Counted from the first letter of the stretch, positions 23,296 through 32,227 are shown. The stretch is DNA of 43,027 nt from a virus (IMGVR_UViG_3300042184_000010:1-43027); one strand, 5' to 3'. The notes: generated by a model from the sequence alone, not told the origin. A program made the numbers and translations.

Positions 23296-23843
23296 GGTGC
23301 CACCTGCTCATAATCGCCATCAGGAATGGTGCTTACATGTCCGCGCACGAACACGGTGCCAGGCGTGACGCCTTCGTTCGTCCACACGGTTTCACCAAGG
23401 TGAACAATCTGCTGCCACTCAACGCGCCAGATTTCGTAATTATCCAGCTCTGGCTGGAAGTCGTCAGGGTAGGCGCCAGCCACTAGGCATGGCCCAGTTG
23501 GCAGCTTCGGCGTTGTGCCGGTTGGATTGTCCCAGCGCCGGTTATGCAGCCAGGCAGCGAGCTGCGCAGCCAGAAGGCGAATGCTTTGCTTTGCCTTCAG
23601 CGTCTTGAAGCCAATCAGCAGTTCAGCTTCAAAGTTCGCCATCACCGCCAGCTGTTCAGTGCCTGGGTCGTCATCTGGTGACGCTTCGAATTCTGTCAGG
23701 GTCAGCAGGCACGCTGGAAGCGGCAAGCTCTTACGGTCTTCGCGGTAAAACTCGACGGTCACCAGACTTGGAAACTTGGCCCGGATATCAGCGACAATGG
23801 CGTCATGCAGAACGTCAAGAGAAATGTTCGTGTTAGCGTCCAT
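23292..23843 (-). CDS. Putative tail terminator / tail completion protein
   Basis: The product has 183 residues from the ATG at 23843, which overlaps the stop of the upstream gpZ-like gene (TGATG). It reads as a mixed alpha/beta protein of the tail-terminator kind: 'LDVLHDAIVADIRAKFPSLV', 'LPACLLTLTEFEASPDDD', 'FEAELLIGFKTLKAKQSIRL' and a beta-rich end. The position between tail completion protein and baseplate V is where Mu- and P2-like phages encode proteins that cap the tail. I assign the role from fold style and position, not from a recognised motif. Confidence 0.55.
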   Translation of the reverse strand: MDANTNISLDVLHDAIVADIRAKFPSLVTVEFYREDRKSLPLPACLLTLTEFEASPDDDPGTEQLAVMANFEAELLIGFKTLKAKQSIRLLAAQLAAWLHNRRWDNPTGTTPKLPTGPCLVAGAYPDDFQPELDNYEIWRVEWQQIVHLGETVWTNEGVTPGTVFVRGHVSTIPDGDYEQVAP

Positions 23844-24400
23844 CAGTAGGCCCCAATTTTGAATTTGACGCGGGACTGCAGGTCGCGCCTGAAGTGGCCC
23901 CAAAAAATCGTTTCGACCTGGTCGAACACTTCGTCTTCGATGAAAACCACGGCCTTGTCTTCGATTTCATGCAGCTGCTCGGAAATCGGCAGGGCCTTCG
24001 CAGTATCGCGCTTGAAAATGGTTTGCTTGCCCTTGATTTTGCTTCTGCCGACAAAGGCGCCGTCATACTGCTGGTTGCGAAACGATGCGCCGCCATCGGT
24101 CTTTTTCGGTCTACCCTTGAAGCTGCTGACTGGCAGGCTGTTCAAGCCGTACCACAGGCCGACGCTGTCACCAGCGTTCAATCCGGTTTTGCGCAGCTTG
24201 ATGGACTTCAGGCGCTTGCGCATTGAAGCCATGGTGCGTAGCTGCAGGACCTGCGTCAGCCCCTTGGTGGACATGCGCCGCAGTGTGGCTTCGGTGCGGC
24301 GCAGCGCTCGGCTCAGCGCGAACTGAACCTGCTTGTCGGTGGCGCCAAGCTCTTCGCCAATACGGTTTAGGCCTGACCAGTCAATTTCAAAGCTGAGCAT
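23843..24400 (-). CDS. Minor tail protein Z-like (tail completion)
   Basis: The product has 185 residues from the ATG at 24400 (Met-Leu-Ser-Phe-Glu-Ile-Asp-Trp). The helical N-terminus 'LNRIGEELGATDKQVQFALS' followed by 'ALRRTEATLRRMSTKGLTQV' and the basic middle with 'GLNSLPVSSFKGRPKK' are typical of phage minor tail protein Z (GPZ family), which completes the head-proximal end of the tail. It overlaps the head-tail joining gene by 14 bases and the next gene by one base. Confidence 0.75.
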   Translation of the reverse strand: MLSFEIDWSGLNRIGEELGATDKQVQFALSRALRRTEATLRRMSTKGLTQVLQLRTMASMRKRLKSIKLRKTGLNAGDSVGLWYGLNSLPVSSFKGRPKKTDGGASFRNQQYDGAFVGRSKIKGKQTIFKRDTAKALPISEQLHEIEDKAVVFIEDEVFDQVETIFWGHFRRDLQSRVKFKIGAY

Positions 24401-24719
24401 CTTGGCGCGCCAGTTCAAGGACCGCCCAGCCGGTGCCGTCAGGCTGCGGGTTGGTCAGAATGTCGAACGTTTCACCAGTCACAACCACGGTGTCACCCCT
24501 GGTGACGCCAGCAAAGTCAGTTTCCTTGCCGTTCAGGCGCGGCCTGCTTGTGTCCGCGACGTATTCGCCAATGGTGGCGTCAAGGTACGGATCATCAAAA
24601 ATCGCTTTTACTGGTCGAGTCCCGCCAGTCTGAAAATGAATGACGGCGGTGTTCGCAAACCCGCCGTCATCATCAGTCTGCAGGAAGTCGTCCAGGTTTT
24701 CCCAGGACGGCCCGCGCAT
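24387..24719 (-). CDS. Head-tail joining protein
   Basis: This 110-residue beta-rich protein ('DDGGFANTAVIHFQTGGTRP', 'VKAIFDDPYLDATIGEYV', 'RGDTVVVTGETFDILTNPQP') has the pattern of lambda FII-like head-tail attachment proteins. It follows the head genes and precedes the tail completion gene, as expected. It overlaps its neighbours by 1 and 14 bases. Confidence 0.7.
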   Translation of the reverse strand: MRGPSWENLDDFLQTDDDGGFANTAVIHFQTGGTRPVKAIFDDPYLDATIGEYVADTSRPRLNGKETDFAGVTRGDTVVVTGETFDILTNPQPDGTGWAVLELARQDAQL

Positions 24720-25072
24720 TAGCTGTATTGCTTCTTGCCGACCAGCGAGACAGCACGAACGACCGAAGTTGCACCAGCCATGGTGTCAACCACGCGAACG
24801 AACTTTTTCATGCGGTCGGTGTTGAACAGCACAGACTGCTCAGACGCCGAAGTGCCGACAGCGGCAAAGGCTGCGCCAGCAAGGTCGGTCCAGTTGGTGC
24901 TGCCATCGTCGCTGTGCTGCAGCTTGATGGTGTCGGTCCCTGCGTTGGTGGGGCCAGCGTTCAGGACCAGCTGAGCCAGGCCGTGATAGGCGCCAACGTC
25001 AACGGCAGCCCCGTTACCGGTGGCAGTGATACTGGCTGCTACGGCCAGCGCGGTTACGGATACGCCATTCAT
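24719..25072 (-). CDS. Putative head structural / decoration protein
   Basis: This 117-residue protein is Ala/Val/Thr-rich with a likely beta-sandwich: 'SITATGNGAAVDVGAYHGLA', then 'DTIKLQHSDDGSTNWTDLAG' and 'VRVVDTMAGATSVVRAVSLV'. The style of 'KLQHSDDGSTNW' is common in phage structural proteins that measure as minor capsid or decoration components. It lies between the HeH-domain protein and the head-tail joining protein, in the head completion block. Function is inferred from position. Confidence 0.6.
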   Translation of the reverse strand: MNGVSVTALAVAASITATGNGAAVDVGAYHGLAQLVLNAGPTNAGTDTIKLQHSDDGSTNWTDLAGAAFAAVGTSASEQSVLFNTDRMKKFVRVVDTMAGATSVVRAVSLVGKKQYS

Positions 25073-25383
25073 TCTGCGTCAGCCTCTTTTTCTTTGATGG
25101 CGGCAATCAGCTGCGCCTTCGTGGTGGAATCTTCGAACTCGATGCCGTGACCCTTGGCAATTTCCTGCAGCTGAGTCTTGTTCAGCCGGGACAGGCCAAC
25201 GCCGCTGGTTTCGTCGTCGTCATCACCGCCGTTGTAGCCGTCAGCGGAAGTCGCCAGAACAGCCTTGCCGCGAGACAGCAAGTTCTTTGCTTCTGGTTCG
25301 GGCAGTTCGACCAGGCTGCCTGCGCGGACAATTTCGCCGTCAACGACAATGGCACTGGTCAGTTTCAGAACGTAGCTTTTCAT
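25069..25383 (-). CDS. Head-region protein with C-terminal HeH/LEM-like domain
   Basis: The product has 104 residues from the ATG at 25383; an in-frame ATG at 25416 is less likely because it falls in the hairpin after the capsid gene. The N-terminus is a small beta-rich unit ('YVLKLTSAIVVDGEIVRAGS', then 'EPEAKNLLSRGKAV'), followed by an acidic linker (Asp run) and 'LNKTQLQEIAKGHGIEF' plus 'TTKAQLIAAIKEKE', a HeH/LEM or SAP-like helix-extended-helix motif. Similar proteins follow the major capsid gene in many phages. A head completion or DNA-contact role is plausible. Confidence 0.65.
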   Translation of the reverse strand: MKSYVLKLTSAIVVDGEIVRAGSLVELPEPEAKNLLSRGKAVLATSADGYNGGDDDDETSGVGLSRLNKTQLQEIAKGHGIEFEDSTTKAQLIAAIKEKEADAE

Positions 25384-25409
25384 TTGCTGAAATCCTCGGT
25401 TATGGGAAA

Positions 25410-25427
25410 GGGCCACCGAAGTGGCCC
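25410..25427 (-). terminator. Hairpin after the capsid gene
   Basis: On the minus strand GGGCCAC-TTCG-GTGGCCC then TTTCCC. A stable 7-bp stem with UUCG loop and a weak T-run, lying between the capsid stop (25441) and the next gene. It probably reduces downstream transcription or protects the abundant capsid mRNA. Confidence 0.65.
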
Positions 25428-25440
25428 GCCCTGGCGCCTG

Positions 25441-27522
25441 TTAGGCTACGGTTTGACTGCCGTAGCACATGGATTCTACGCGGCGCAGAACCAGGTCAAT
25501 GTCTTGGAATGCGACGATGCGCAGACCACCGGACTTGCTCAGGCTGTACGGGTCAACGGTCAGGTCCAGACCGCCCCACATACCGATAATCACGTCAGCG
25601 AAGTTGCCGAAGAACACGTCACCCTGGGCAATCTGGTTGGTGATTTCGGTGCGGTAACCGTTCACGGTGTTGCCGGATTCCCACACGGTGCCCTGGTCGA
25701 TGCCGCCAGTGGTGAATTTCGGCGTGGTTTTCAGCGCGCCGCGACCGCGTGCGTTGAAGACGTAGCCCATCTGGCCAATGTCGGCGTTGTCGGCAGCGAT
25801 CTCGCTTTCCATCTGCACAACTTCGGTGTAGGTCGGCCACAGGCCTGCGAAGTCAACCGCGTTGATGCCGGTGTAATTCTTGATGCCGCGTGGCTGGTTG
25901 CCGGTGCCTGGACCGTAGTAGCCAGCCAGGTCGATTGCCTGGGCCATGGCGTTTGCCAGGTCGCGGCGCACGATGCCTTCAGCGTCAGGCGTGGACTGCA
26001 TCAGCAGGCGACGGGTAATGTCGGTGTAAGCGCCGACAGTCTTCGGCGTCAGGCCCAGCTGGCCGATGGTTGGGCTGCCTTCGGTGGTGTCGTCGCCTTC
26101 ACCGAGCCAGTAGGCAGTAGCGCCACCGGTCTGCTTCGGAATATCGACGTTGCCGACCAGGCCACCAATTACGGTTGCCAGGCGCATCAGCGTGGTGCGG
26201 TTGCGCAGCATGTCGATGAAGCTACCGGCCATCAGGTCGGTCTGCACCAGGTTGGAACCGGTCTGCGCGCCAGCTGGGGAGTTAGCAGCGCCACCAGCGT
26301 TGAATGCGCGACTCGACAGCACGTCGTATGGAACCAGGATGCCCTGGGCGGTCACGCCCATTTGACGCTGCGCGGCTTCGCTGCATTCCAGTTCGAACGC
26401 GGCAGCTTCACGGTCAGCACGGCTGGCGTTCGGCTGCAGGGCACGAACGGCGCGGAAAATCGAATACTGGCGAATTTCGTCGTCGCTCAGGCCGATGATT
26501 GGCGAGCTGGCATCGGTCAGCGGGGTTTGAGCGTTGCGAGCCGGTGCCGAACGTGCGCTGGTGGCAGGTGCCTGGCCGCGAGTGTTCATGTGTTCCAGGA
26601 CCTGGGCGCGGAAGGCGTCAACGGTCACGTCACCCTGTGCGGCAGTCTGTGCCAGTTCGCGGCAGTTGTACTGCTCGCCCATGGCCAGGATAGAGCTGGA
26701 ACGAGCGCGCTCAGCTTCCAGTGCGCGAGCACCAGCAGCGCGGGCGTCGGCGCCAGCTTCTTCGATAACTTCCAGGACTTCGGTAATTTTACCGGCTTCG
26801 TCAACCATGGCGCGAACCAGGTTGCCTTTGCTATCCCGCAGGATTTTTTCTTTCATTTCTCTGACTTCCTCAGAATTGATTTTCGCAGCGGGCGCGCCAC
26901 TTTCGACGCTCGCAGTCTGAACAGGTGATGTGGTTTGTTCCTCTTGGGTTTTTTCCATGGTCCGGCCAACGCCAACCGAATGGTCAAGAGGTACGGCAAC
27001 AAAAGAGATTTCGAACGGTTCCCAGTCGGTGATGCGGTACACGTCCACTTCATCGCGGGTTTCTACAAGCTTCGCGGCCAGTACCCTGTACCCAACCGAA
27101 ACATGTTTGCGAATCCCGTCTACAACGTCCTGGAAAATCTCATTGGCTCGCACGCTTCGCCCGAAACGCACAACGGCACGGCCCCGCCGGTCGCTGCCAA
27201 TGGTGACACTCTCCACAACGCCAATCTGGTCAGTCCAGTTATGGTCAACCAGGGCGGCACCACCATCACGCAAACGGTCAAGACGAACGCTGCCTGGCGA
27301 GTGGTCCAAAATTTCAATACCAAACCAGCGTTCAGCCTCGATTTCAGAGCTGAAAGCCAGTTCAACAGTGCGCTTTTCAACGTCAAAGCCGCTGACTTCC
27401 AGCGCACGCTGCAGCTCGCCCTTGGCGTTAAAGTCTGGCATCGGCTTGTCAGCCGGTGCCTCGCGGGTCATGGTGGCGCCGATCAGCAGCGCCAGGGCGG
27501 TCATCTGTAGTTTATTGCGCAT
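25441..27522 (-). CDS. Fused prohead protease and HK97-fold major capsid protein
   Basis: This 693-residue protein combines two head functions. Residues about 40-185 are an HK97-type prohead protease with the probable catalytic pair His94 ('ALVDHNW') and Ser142 ('HVSVGYR') and the conserved 'WEPFEISFVAVPLD'. From residue 189 (Met-Glu-Lys-Thr-Gln-Glu-Glu) begins a charged helical delta/scaffold-like region (about 210-300), followed by the capsid proper (about 330-693) with 'GILVPYDVL', 'TTLMRLATVIGGLVGNVDIP' and 'PRGIKNYTGINAV'. Such fusions occur in some phages and are separated by self-cleavage. The junction carries a copy of the 17-base repeat. The internal Met189 could serve as a second start, but no strong ribosome binding site precedes it. 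Confidence 0.93.
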   Translation of the reverse strand: MRNKLQMTALALLIGATMTREAPADKPMPDFNAKGELQRALEVSGFDVEKRTVELAFSSEIEAERWFGIEILDHSPGSVRLDRLRDGGAALVDHNWTDQIGVVESVTIGSDRRGRAVVRFGRSVRANEIFQDVVDGIRKHVSVGYRVLAAKLVETRDEVDVYRITDWEPFEISFVAVPLDHSVGVGRTMEKTQEEQTTSPVQTASVESGAPAAKINSEEVREMKEKILRDSKGNLVRAMVDEAGKITEVLEVIEEAGADARAAGARALEAERARSSSILAMGEQYNCRELAQTAAQGDVTVDAFRAQVLEHMNTRGQAPATSARSAPARNAQTPLTDASSPIIGLSDDEIRQYSIFRAVRALQPNASRADREAAAFELECSEAAQRQMGVTAQGILVPYDVLSSRAFNAGGAANSPAGAQTGSNLVQTDLMAGSFIDMLRNRTTLMRLATVIGGLVGNVDIPKQTGGATAYWLGEGDDTTEGSPTIGQLGLTPKTVGAYTDITRRLLMQSTPDAEGIVRRDLANAMAQAIDLAGYYGPGTGNQPRGIKNYTGINAVDFAGLWPTYTEVVQMESEIAADNADIGQMGYVFNARGRGALKTTPKFTTGGIDQGTVWESGNTVNGYRTEITNQIAQGDVFFGNFADVIIGMWGGLDLTVDPYSLSKSGGLRIVAFQDIDLVLRRVESMCYGSQTVA
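26940..26956 (-). repeat. 17-bp dispersed repeat, copy 3 (protease-capsid junction)
   Basis: Plus strand CCTCTTGGGTTTTTTCC, exact. It directly follows the codon for Met189 and reads Glu-Lys-Thr-Gln-Glu at the boundary between protease and capsid parts. Confidence 0.95.
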
Positions 27523-29083
27523 TTTTCTGTACCGGTGCTGGTGGTTTCGGCTGCTTGCCCATGCTCAGCATGACAAGTTCTTTGGCTGATTCGGCGTCAA
27601 TGCCTTCAGCCACGTAGGCGTCAATCATCGACCTAACGTCACGCGCCGACTCTGCCCAAATGGTTTGCGGATCTTGACCTTGCTCGCGAATAATTTTGCC
27701 AGGGCTGGTCAGCATGTTGTTCTTGGCGTCAACCGCAGCGTCAACGTCTGCACGCGGGTCAATCCACTGCCAACGGCGTGGCTGCCAGGAAACCTTCTTG
27801 TAACGCTGCAGGCGCTCGGCCTTCAGCGGTCGGCCTTTCACCAGGATGCGGCCAGACAGCAGCGCACGCGGCAACCAGGCAGCGAATACCTTCGACACAA
27901 GGCCTTCAATCAGCCATTCCTGAAGCTCTTTCCAGTGCTCGCGTTCATCAAGCGTGCCCTGGCGGATGCTGGAAAAGTTCACCCCTTCCAGGTCGCTGGC
28001 CAGGTTGTTGTAGAGCACGCCGAAACCTGCCGCCATGGAACGCAGCGCACCCTTGATGAACCCGGCATATTCGCCGCTTGGGTATTGCGGGCTGGTTTCC
28101 TTGATGCGGGCGCCTTCAGGAAGCACCTGGTATTCGCCTGGCTCGCTGTCAATAATCAGCTCTTCGTCGTCTTCCATTTCTGGACCGAAGCCGTCAGCCC
28201 ACTCAACGAAACCGAGTTTGTTGGCGCCAACGCGGGCATTCACCAGTGCGGCGTCTTCCATCGCGTTCAGCTGACGCATGCGGAACAGTGCCGTTGCCAT
28301 CCATGGAAGGCCGCGCTTTTGGCCGACCATGTCTTCAATGAAGCCGTGAATTATTTCGTCAGCTGGCACTTCAATGAAGTGACGACCGCCATAGCGATAG
28401 GTCGAATCTTTTTCGTCCAGGGTTCCGAACAGATAGCCAAGCGGCCTGCCGTACTTGTTAAACCGGATGCCCTGGCGAATGAACGTGCCATTGGTCGAGC
28501 GCTCTTCGTTCACGTCCACCGGGCAGCGCTGCGGGTCAAGCATCTGCAGCGCGAAGCCCCAAGGGCCTGCGTCGGCGCCGTAAATCATGCGCAGCATGTA
28601 TTCGCCATCCTTGGCCGCGCTGGTGACGCAACCAGCCTGGATGGCGCGCCAGGAACGTTTGCCGGTAACGTCGCAATTCTCAGCGTCTGACCATTCGGCA
28701 AATGCAAGTTCGATGGCTTCGTTTGCCAGCGTGTCAAGCTTGCCCTTGTCGTCCTTGCTCTGTGCCTGCAGGGCTACGCCAGATGGCCCGACGATGTTCT
28801 GTCGGGCCATGCGCAGGAACGAACGGCCATAGTCGTTGTTCGCTGACTGCTCACGCGAGCGAGCCACCAGAATGCGCTGGTTACGGTCAATGATTTCGTC
28901 AGCCGTCAGCGGCGTGCCGCCCCATTCCTTGCCGAGCCTGTCAGCGTTTGAAGCCGCGAACATGCGCTGTGCAACTCGACTGCGCATCATTGGACGACTG
29001 CGGTTGTCGGCTTGGCTTTCGGCAGTCGCTGCCTGTTCTGGCGCCTGGCGCTTTCCGAAAATACCTAAAAGATTCCAGGCCAC
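27512..29083 (-). CDS. Portal protein (lambda gpB family), GTG start
   Basis: This 523-residue lambda-type portal forms the dodecameric DNA channel at one head vertex. Typical segments are 'NNDYGRSFLRMARQNIVGPS', 'KRSWRAIQAGCVTSAAKDGE', 'PADEIIHGFIEDMVGQKRGL' and 'RQGTLDEREHWKELQEWLIE'. The start is GTG at 29083, overlapping the stop of the preceding gene (TAGTG), with GTGAGG a few bases upstream. It overlaps the protease-capsid gene by 11 bases, which suggests translational coupling. Confidence 0.95.
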   Translation of the reverse strand: MAWNLLGIFGKRQAPEQAATAESQADNRSRPMMRSRVAQRMFAASNADRLGKEWGGTPLTADEIIDRNQRILVARSREQSANNDYGRSFLRMARQNIVGPSGVALQAQSKDDKGKLDTLANEAIELAFAEWSDAENCDVTGKRSWRAIQAGCVTSAAKDGEYMLRMIYGADAGPWGFALQMLDPQRCPVDVNEERSTNGTFIRQGIRFNKYGRPLGYLFGTLDEKDSTYRYGGRHFIEVPADEIIHGFIEDMVGQKRGLPWMATALFRMRQLNAMEDAALVNARVGANKLGFVEWADGFGPEMEDDEELIIDSEPGEYQVLPEGARIKETSPQYPSGEYAGFIKGALRSMAAGFGVLYNNLASDLEGVNFSSIRQGTLDEREHWKELQEWLIEGLVSKVFAAWLPRALLSGRILVKGRPLKAERLQRYKKVSWQPRRWQWIDPRADVDAAVDAKNNMLTSPGKIIREQGQDPQTIWAESARDVRSMIDAYVAEGIDAESAKELVMLSMGKQPKPPAPVQKNAQ

Positions 29084-29622
29084 TATTTGAGCCTCACGCG
29101 GACGACGCCGCCAAATGGGTTTTTGCCGCAGGCTTTCTGCTTCTCGCGCTTGACTTCAAGCTGATAGAAGCTGCGCAGCTTCAGCAGCTCGCTGATGCTT
29201 TCGCGGTACAGCTCGCGGTTGTTGATGCGGTAGCGCTGCTGGTCCAGCGTGGCGCGCTTGCCAATCACGGCGTTGATAGCGTCCAGGGCAATCTGCGCCT
29301 GGCTTCGACCGTCGAAGCCTTCAGACAGCGTGGACATGTCAGGCGTGACGGTGATGCTGCCGGTTTCGACTTCGACAACGTCGGCACCGCGAGTGGCGCG
29401 CATGCTGAACCAGTAGTCACCAGCAAGCCAGGTGGCTGTTTGCGCAGCGGTGGCGCTCAGCCGGTGCTGACTGCCTTCGGCGGTAGCTGTCAGGTCAACG
29501 TTCTGCTTTCCACGCAGCAGCACCGTCAGCACCCAGTCAGGTGCTGGGTACGCGGTCAAAGTCAGCAGCCGGTTGAAGGTCAGCCCTGCGCCGATTGTGT
29601 CAGGTAGGTTGCAGCAGCTCAC
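29083..29622 (-). CDS. Head-tail connector protein (gpW-like C-terminal region)
   Basis: The product has 179 residues. The N-terminal 100 are a beta-rich domain ('VLTVLLRGKQNVDLTATAEG', 'TWLAGDYWFSMRATRGADVV'). The C-terminal 70 are helical: 'SQAQIALDAINAVIGKRATL' and 'ELLKLRSFYQLEVKREKQ', resembling the gpW-type head completion region. It sits between the large terminase and the portal, where lambda has gene W. The longer length, with an additional N-terminal domain, is common in Pseudomonas phage relatives. Confidence 0.7.
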   Translation of the reverse strand: MSCCNLPDTIGAGLTFNRLLTLTAYPAPDWVLTVLLRGKQNVDLTATAEGSQHRLSATAAQTATWLAGDYWFSMRATRGADVVEVETGSITVTPDMSTLSEGFDGRSQAQIALDAINAVIGKRATLDQQRYRINNRELYRESISELLKLRSFYQLEVKREKQKACGKNPFGGVVRVRLK

Positions 29623-29628
29623 TAAGCA

Positions 29629-31707
29629 TCACCAATTACTGGCCCAACCCCTGCCTGGTTTCTTAGGTTTCAGGGATTTAGAGCGTTTGATAGTGGGCCT
29701 ATTCTTCACGGCATTGGCTGGTGCTTCCTCTTGGGTTTTTTCCGGCACCGTTTCGTTGTCATTTTCGGCCACTGGCACCGGCTTTTCACGCTTCCATTTG
29801 CCCACTTTTGCCACCTTTTCGTCTGGTTTTTTGGCCTCATTTACCGACCAAACGCCATCATCACCCTTGGTTGCGGGCATCGCCAGGCGCTCTGCAAGGC
29901 GTTTAAACGATGGCTGCATGATCTTCAGCGCCGCCAAGGCGTAAACCCGACAGTCAAGCGCTTCGTTTCGGGCCTTGTCTGGTTTGTGCCACTCGCGAAC
30001 CGGCTGGCCTTTGATGTAGCGGGTTACCAGCTTTTCAGCGGTCAGTTGCTTGTACCAGTCTGCGTCACGCTCTTTCGGGAAGTGACAGTGGCCACCCTGA
30101 CCAGGAACAGCCGACAGACGACGCATGACAATCAGCTTCGCTTCGTCGGTGCCGACCAGGAACAGGTCAACTTTCCGCGCATTCTTACCGGATTGCTTGC
30201 GCTGCGGTTTCTCGACAATCGGTCTGCCCCAGCCGCCGACGCCTTTCACCAGGAACAGGCGCCGACCAGTCTTGCCTTTGCCGTATTCGTAGGCGCACTG
30301 GGTGTAACCAGCGGTTCCGCCAGTGTCCAAACAGGCCGAACTGATAGGCAAAATCGCACCAGATTCATGGGTAAACGTCTGTGCCAGGTAGTCGTCCAGG
30401 TCGTTCCACACGTCACCCTGCAGCGGGTCACCCCACAGAACCTGGTAGTCGATGGACCAGGACTGTTCACCCAGGCCCCAGGCAACCGTTTCAACTTCTA
30501 GGCGGTCAATCTGCATGTCTATGCCTGCGGTCAGGTACAGGCCACCGGCAGGAACGTCAGCGCGAAAATCAATTGCGCGAGCCTGCAAGCTATCAGGGTC
30601 TACCTTTTCGCCTTTCTCTTCGTATGTCTCGCCCAGGCTGACGTTGACGAATGACTGCATGTCACCCAGCGCCAGCTTATCCAGGTATGACTGAACAATG
30701 TCGCGCAGGCGCCGAAACGTCGAAAGCATTTCTGGCGCGTGAAAGGAAATGTGACCGCGAAACGGTTTTGCGGCCTTCCAGCCATGGCCCAGTTTCTCTG
30801 CGTTGCGAATGGCGGCAACTCGCTCGCCATCACCCCACATTGCGCCGCACGCTTCGCATGCATATTCCGCAGTTTCCGGCAGGTGCTCTTTGCCTATGTC
30901 CTCTTCGGCGTCGTCAATGCCAGTGGATACCCGGCCAGACCAGGTGACGTTCGACCACTTCAAATACTGCGGGTGGTCGCAGTGCGGGCAGGGCACGTAA
31001 TAGCGGCGCTGGTCACCCTCGGTGAAACCAGTTTCGATGCGGCTCGCGCCTTTGATGGTCGGTGTACTGGATTCAGTCCGCAGTGCGTCGTCACCGAACG
31101 TGGCCGCACGCTGGGCAAGCAGCTCGCCTGGGTCACCTTCTGGCGTGGCTTCCATGCCGTCGATTTCGTCGGCCTGGGTGATAGGTGCCGACCGACCACG
31201 CAGGGTTTTTGGCGAGCCAGCCCAGCTGAACATAAGCCAGCCGCCGATGTAAGAGATAATCCGCCCGTTGTTCACGCCGTCACGGCCACGCTGCTTGGCC
31301 ATTTTGCTGCTGATTGCCGGGTTGGCGTCCAGCATCGGGCGCAGCTTCGTTTCCAGGAACGTCTGAACGTCGCCCTGCGTAGGCTGAACCAGTATCTGCG
31401 AGCGCGGTTCGTGCTCAATAAAGTAGCCGGTGACGCACTGCTGAACGGTCGTTTTGCCCAACTGGGCGCCGGTCATATACGAAACGCGGCGCACGCCAGG
31501 CACCTTGATGGCGTCCAGCATGCCGCGCTGGTAAGGCGCATTGTCAAAACGTATCGGGCCAGGCTTGGCGTTGCCCACTGGAATGCGCACGTTCTTTTCT
31601 GCCCATACGCTTGGCAGCATGTCAGGTGGCGGCACCATGTTTCTGGCCGAGCGTTTGCGCGCAGCAATGACGCGGGCCATGTTGCTAAACTGAACAATAT
31701 CAGCCAT
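29629..31707 (-). CDS. Terminase large subunit (lambda GpA family)
   Basis: This 692-residue packaging motor and nuclease of the GpA type has the Walker A-like 'TGAQLGKTTVQ' at about residue 79-89. A conserved 'WLMFSWAGSPKTLRGRSAPI' and 'DEIDGM' region precedes the zinc-like CPHC...CEAC pairs at about 230-285 and the nuclease part with 'LYLTAGIDMQIDRLEVETVA' and 'ACLDTGGT'. The C-terminal tail is basic. It contains an Asn-Asp-Asn and a copy of the 17-base repeat at about residues 655-660 (Pro-Glu-Lys-Thr-Gln-Glu-Glu). It overlaps the small subunit by 8 bases. GpA-type terminases usually cut at cos sites. Confidence 0.96.
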   Translation of the reverse strand: MADIVQFSNMARVIAARKRSARNMVPPPDMLPSVWAEKNVRIPVGNAKPGPIRFDNAPYQRGMLDAIKVPGVRRVSYMTGAQLGKTTVQQCVTGYFIEHEPRSQILVQPTQGDVQTFLETKLRPMLDANPAISSKMAKQRGRDGVNNGRIISYIGGWLMFSWAGSPKTLRGRSAPITQADEIDGMEATPEGDPGELLAQRAATFGDDALRTESSTPTIKGASRIETGFTEGDQRRYYVPCPHCDHPQYLKWSNVTWSGRVSTGIDDAEEDIGKEHLPETAEYACEACGAMWGDGERVAAIRNAEKLGHGWKAAKPFRGHISFHAPEMLSTFRRLRDIVQSYLDKLALGDMQSFVNVSLGETYEEKGEKVDPDSLQARAIDFRADVPAGGLYLTAGIDMQIDRLEVETVAWGLGEQSWSIDYQVLWGDPLQGDVWNDLDDYLAQTFTHESGAILPISSACLDTGGTAGYTQCAYEYGKGKTGRRLFLVKGVGGWGRPIVEKPQRKQSGKNARKVDLFLVGTDEAKLIVMRRLSAVPGQGGHCHFPKERDADWYKQLTAEKLVTRYIKGQPVREWHKPDKARNEALDCRVYALAALKIMQPSFKRLAERLAMPATKGDDGVWSVNEAKKPDEKVAKVGKWKREKPVPVAENDNETVPEKTQEEAPANAVKNRPTIKRSKSLKPKKPGRGWASNW
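29727..29743 (-). repeat. 17-bp dispersed repeat, copy 4 (terminase C-terminal tail)
   Basis: Plus strand CCTCTTGGGTTTTTTCC, exact. Read in the terminase frame as Glu-Lys-Thr-Gln-Glu, close to the 3' end of the gene. Confidence 0.95.
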
Positions 31708-32227
31708 CTGTCAGGTCTTCTTCATCCAGTTCTAGTTCGGCTTCAGCGGCTGTTTCCAGCGCAAGTATCAGCTCAGCCTTCAGCTTTTCTTTGAACTCGC
31801 GTTCATCGGTGCAGCCAAGCAGCTGCAGAACGGCACGGCCTGGAACGTTCATGATGTTGGCGCGGGTTGCCGCATCCTGGGCAGCGCACACCCGTTCCAT
31901 TTCGCTGATTGGCGCAACTTCACCCTTGGCCTTTGCCAGCTCAAGTTCGGCCTTCAGCATGACGGCCATCTTCGTGCGGCGTGAAATCTCGGCTTCGTCA
32001 GCCATCGTTTCGCCGGTTGCTTCTGCAACTGATTTGTCACGCAGCCACTGCGAAACAGCAGCGGTGTTGAACTGCCATTCTTGCCCGCGACCTGCACCAC
32101 GTTGAACAACTGGGCAGCCCTGGCGAACCCAGCTGTCGATGGTGTTCAGCGCGACACCGAAAACGTCTGAAAGCCCCGTCCTGTTTACGATCTGGCCCTT
32201 GACACCTGCCTGCTTTTTCACAGCCAT
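31700..32227 (-). CDS. Terminase small subunit (Nu1-like)
   Basis: The product has 175 residues. The N-terminal winged-helix region ('VNRTGLSDVFGVALNTIDSW', then 'VRQGCPVVQRGAGRGQEW' and 'FNTAAVSQWLRD') matches phage Nu1-type DNA packaging proteins that bind cos. The rest is helical with an acidic end. It is the first packaging gene and lies right after a 190-base stretch that carries a long inverted repeat, the likely place for the cos or terminase-binding site. Confidence 0.92.
   Translation of the reverse strand: MAVKKQAGVKGQIVNRTGLSDVFGVALNTIDSWVRQGCPVVQRGAGRGQEWQFNTAAVSQWLRDKSVAEATGETMADEAEISRRTKMAVMLKAELELAKAKGEVAPISEMERVCAAQDAATRANIMNVPGRAVLQLLGCTDEREFKEKLKAELILALETAAEAELELDEEDLTDG

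Noticed and set aside
25147-26928. Long open frame (593 codons) on the plus strand opposite the capsid gene
   Set aside because: It is the antisense shadow of the protease-capsid gene created by the strong third-position GC bias; composition is unlike a real protein and no start signal or family pattern is visible. The same applies to 19071-20894, 15361-16785 and other long plus-strand frames in the late region.
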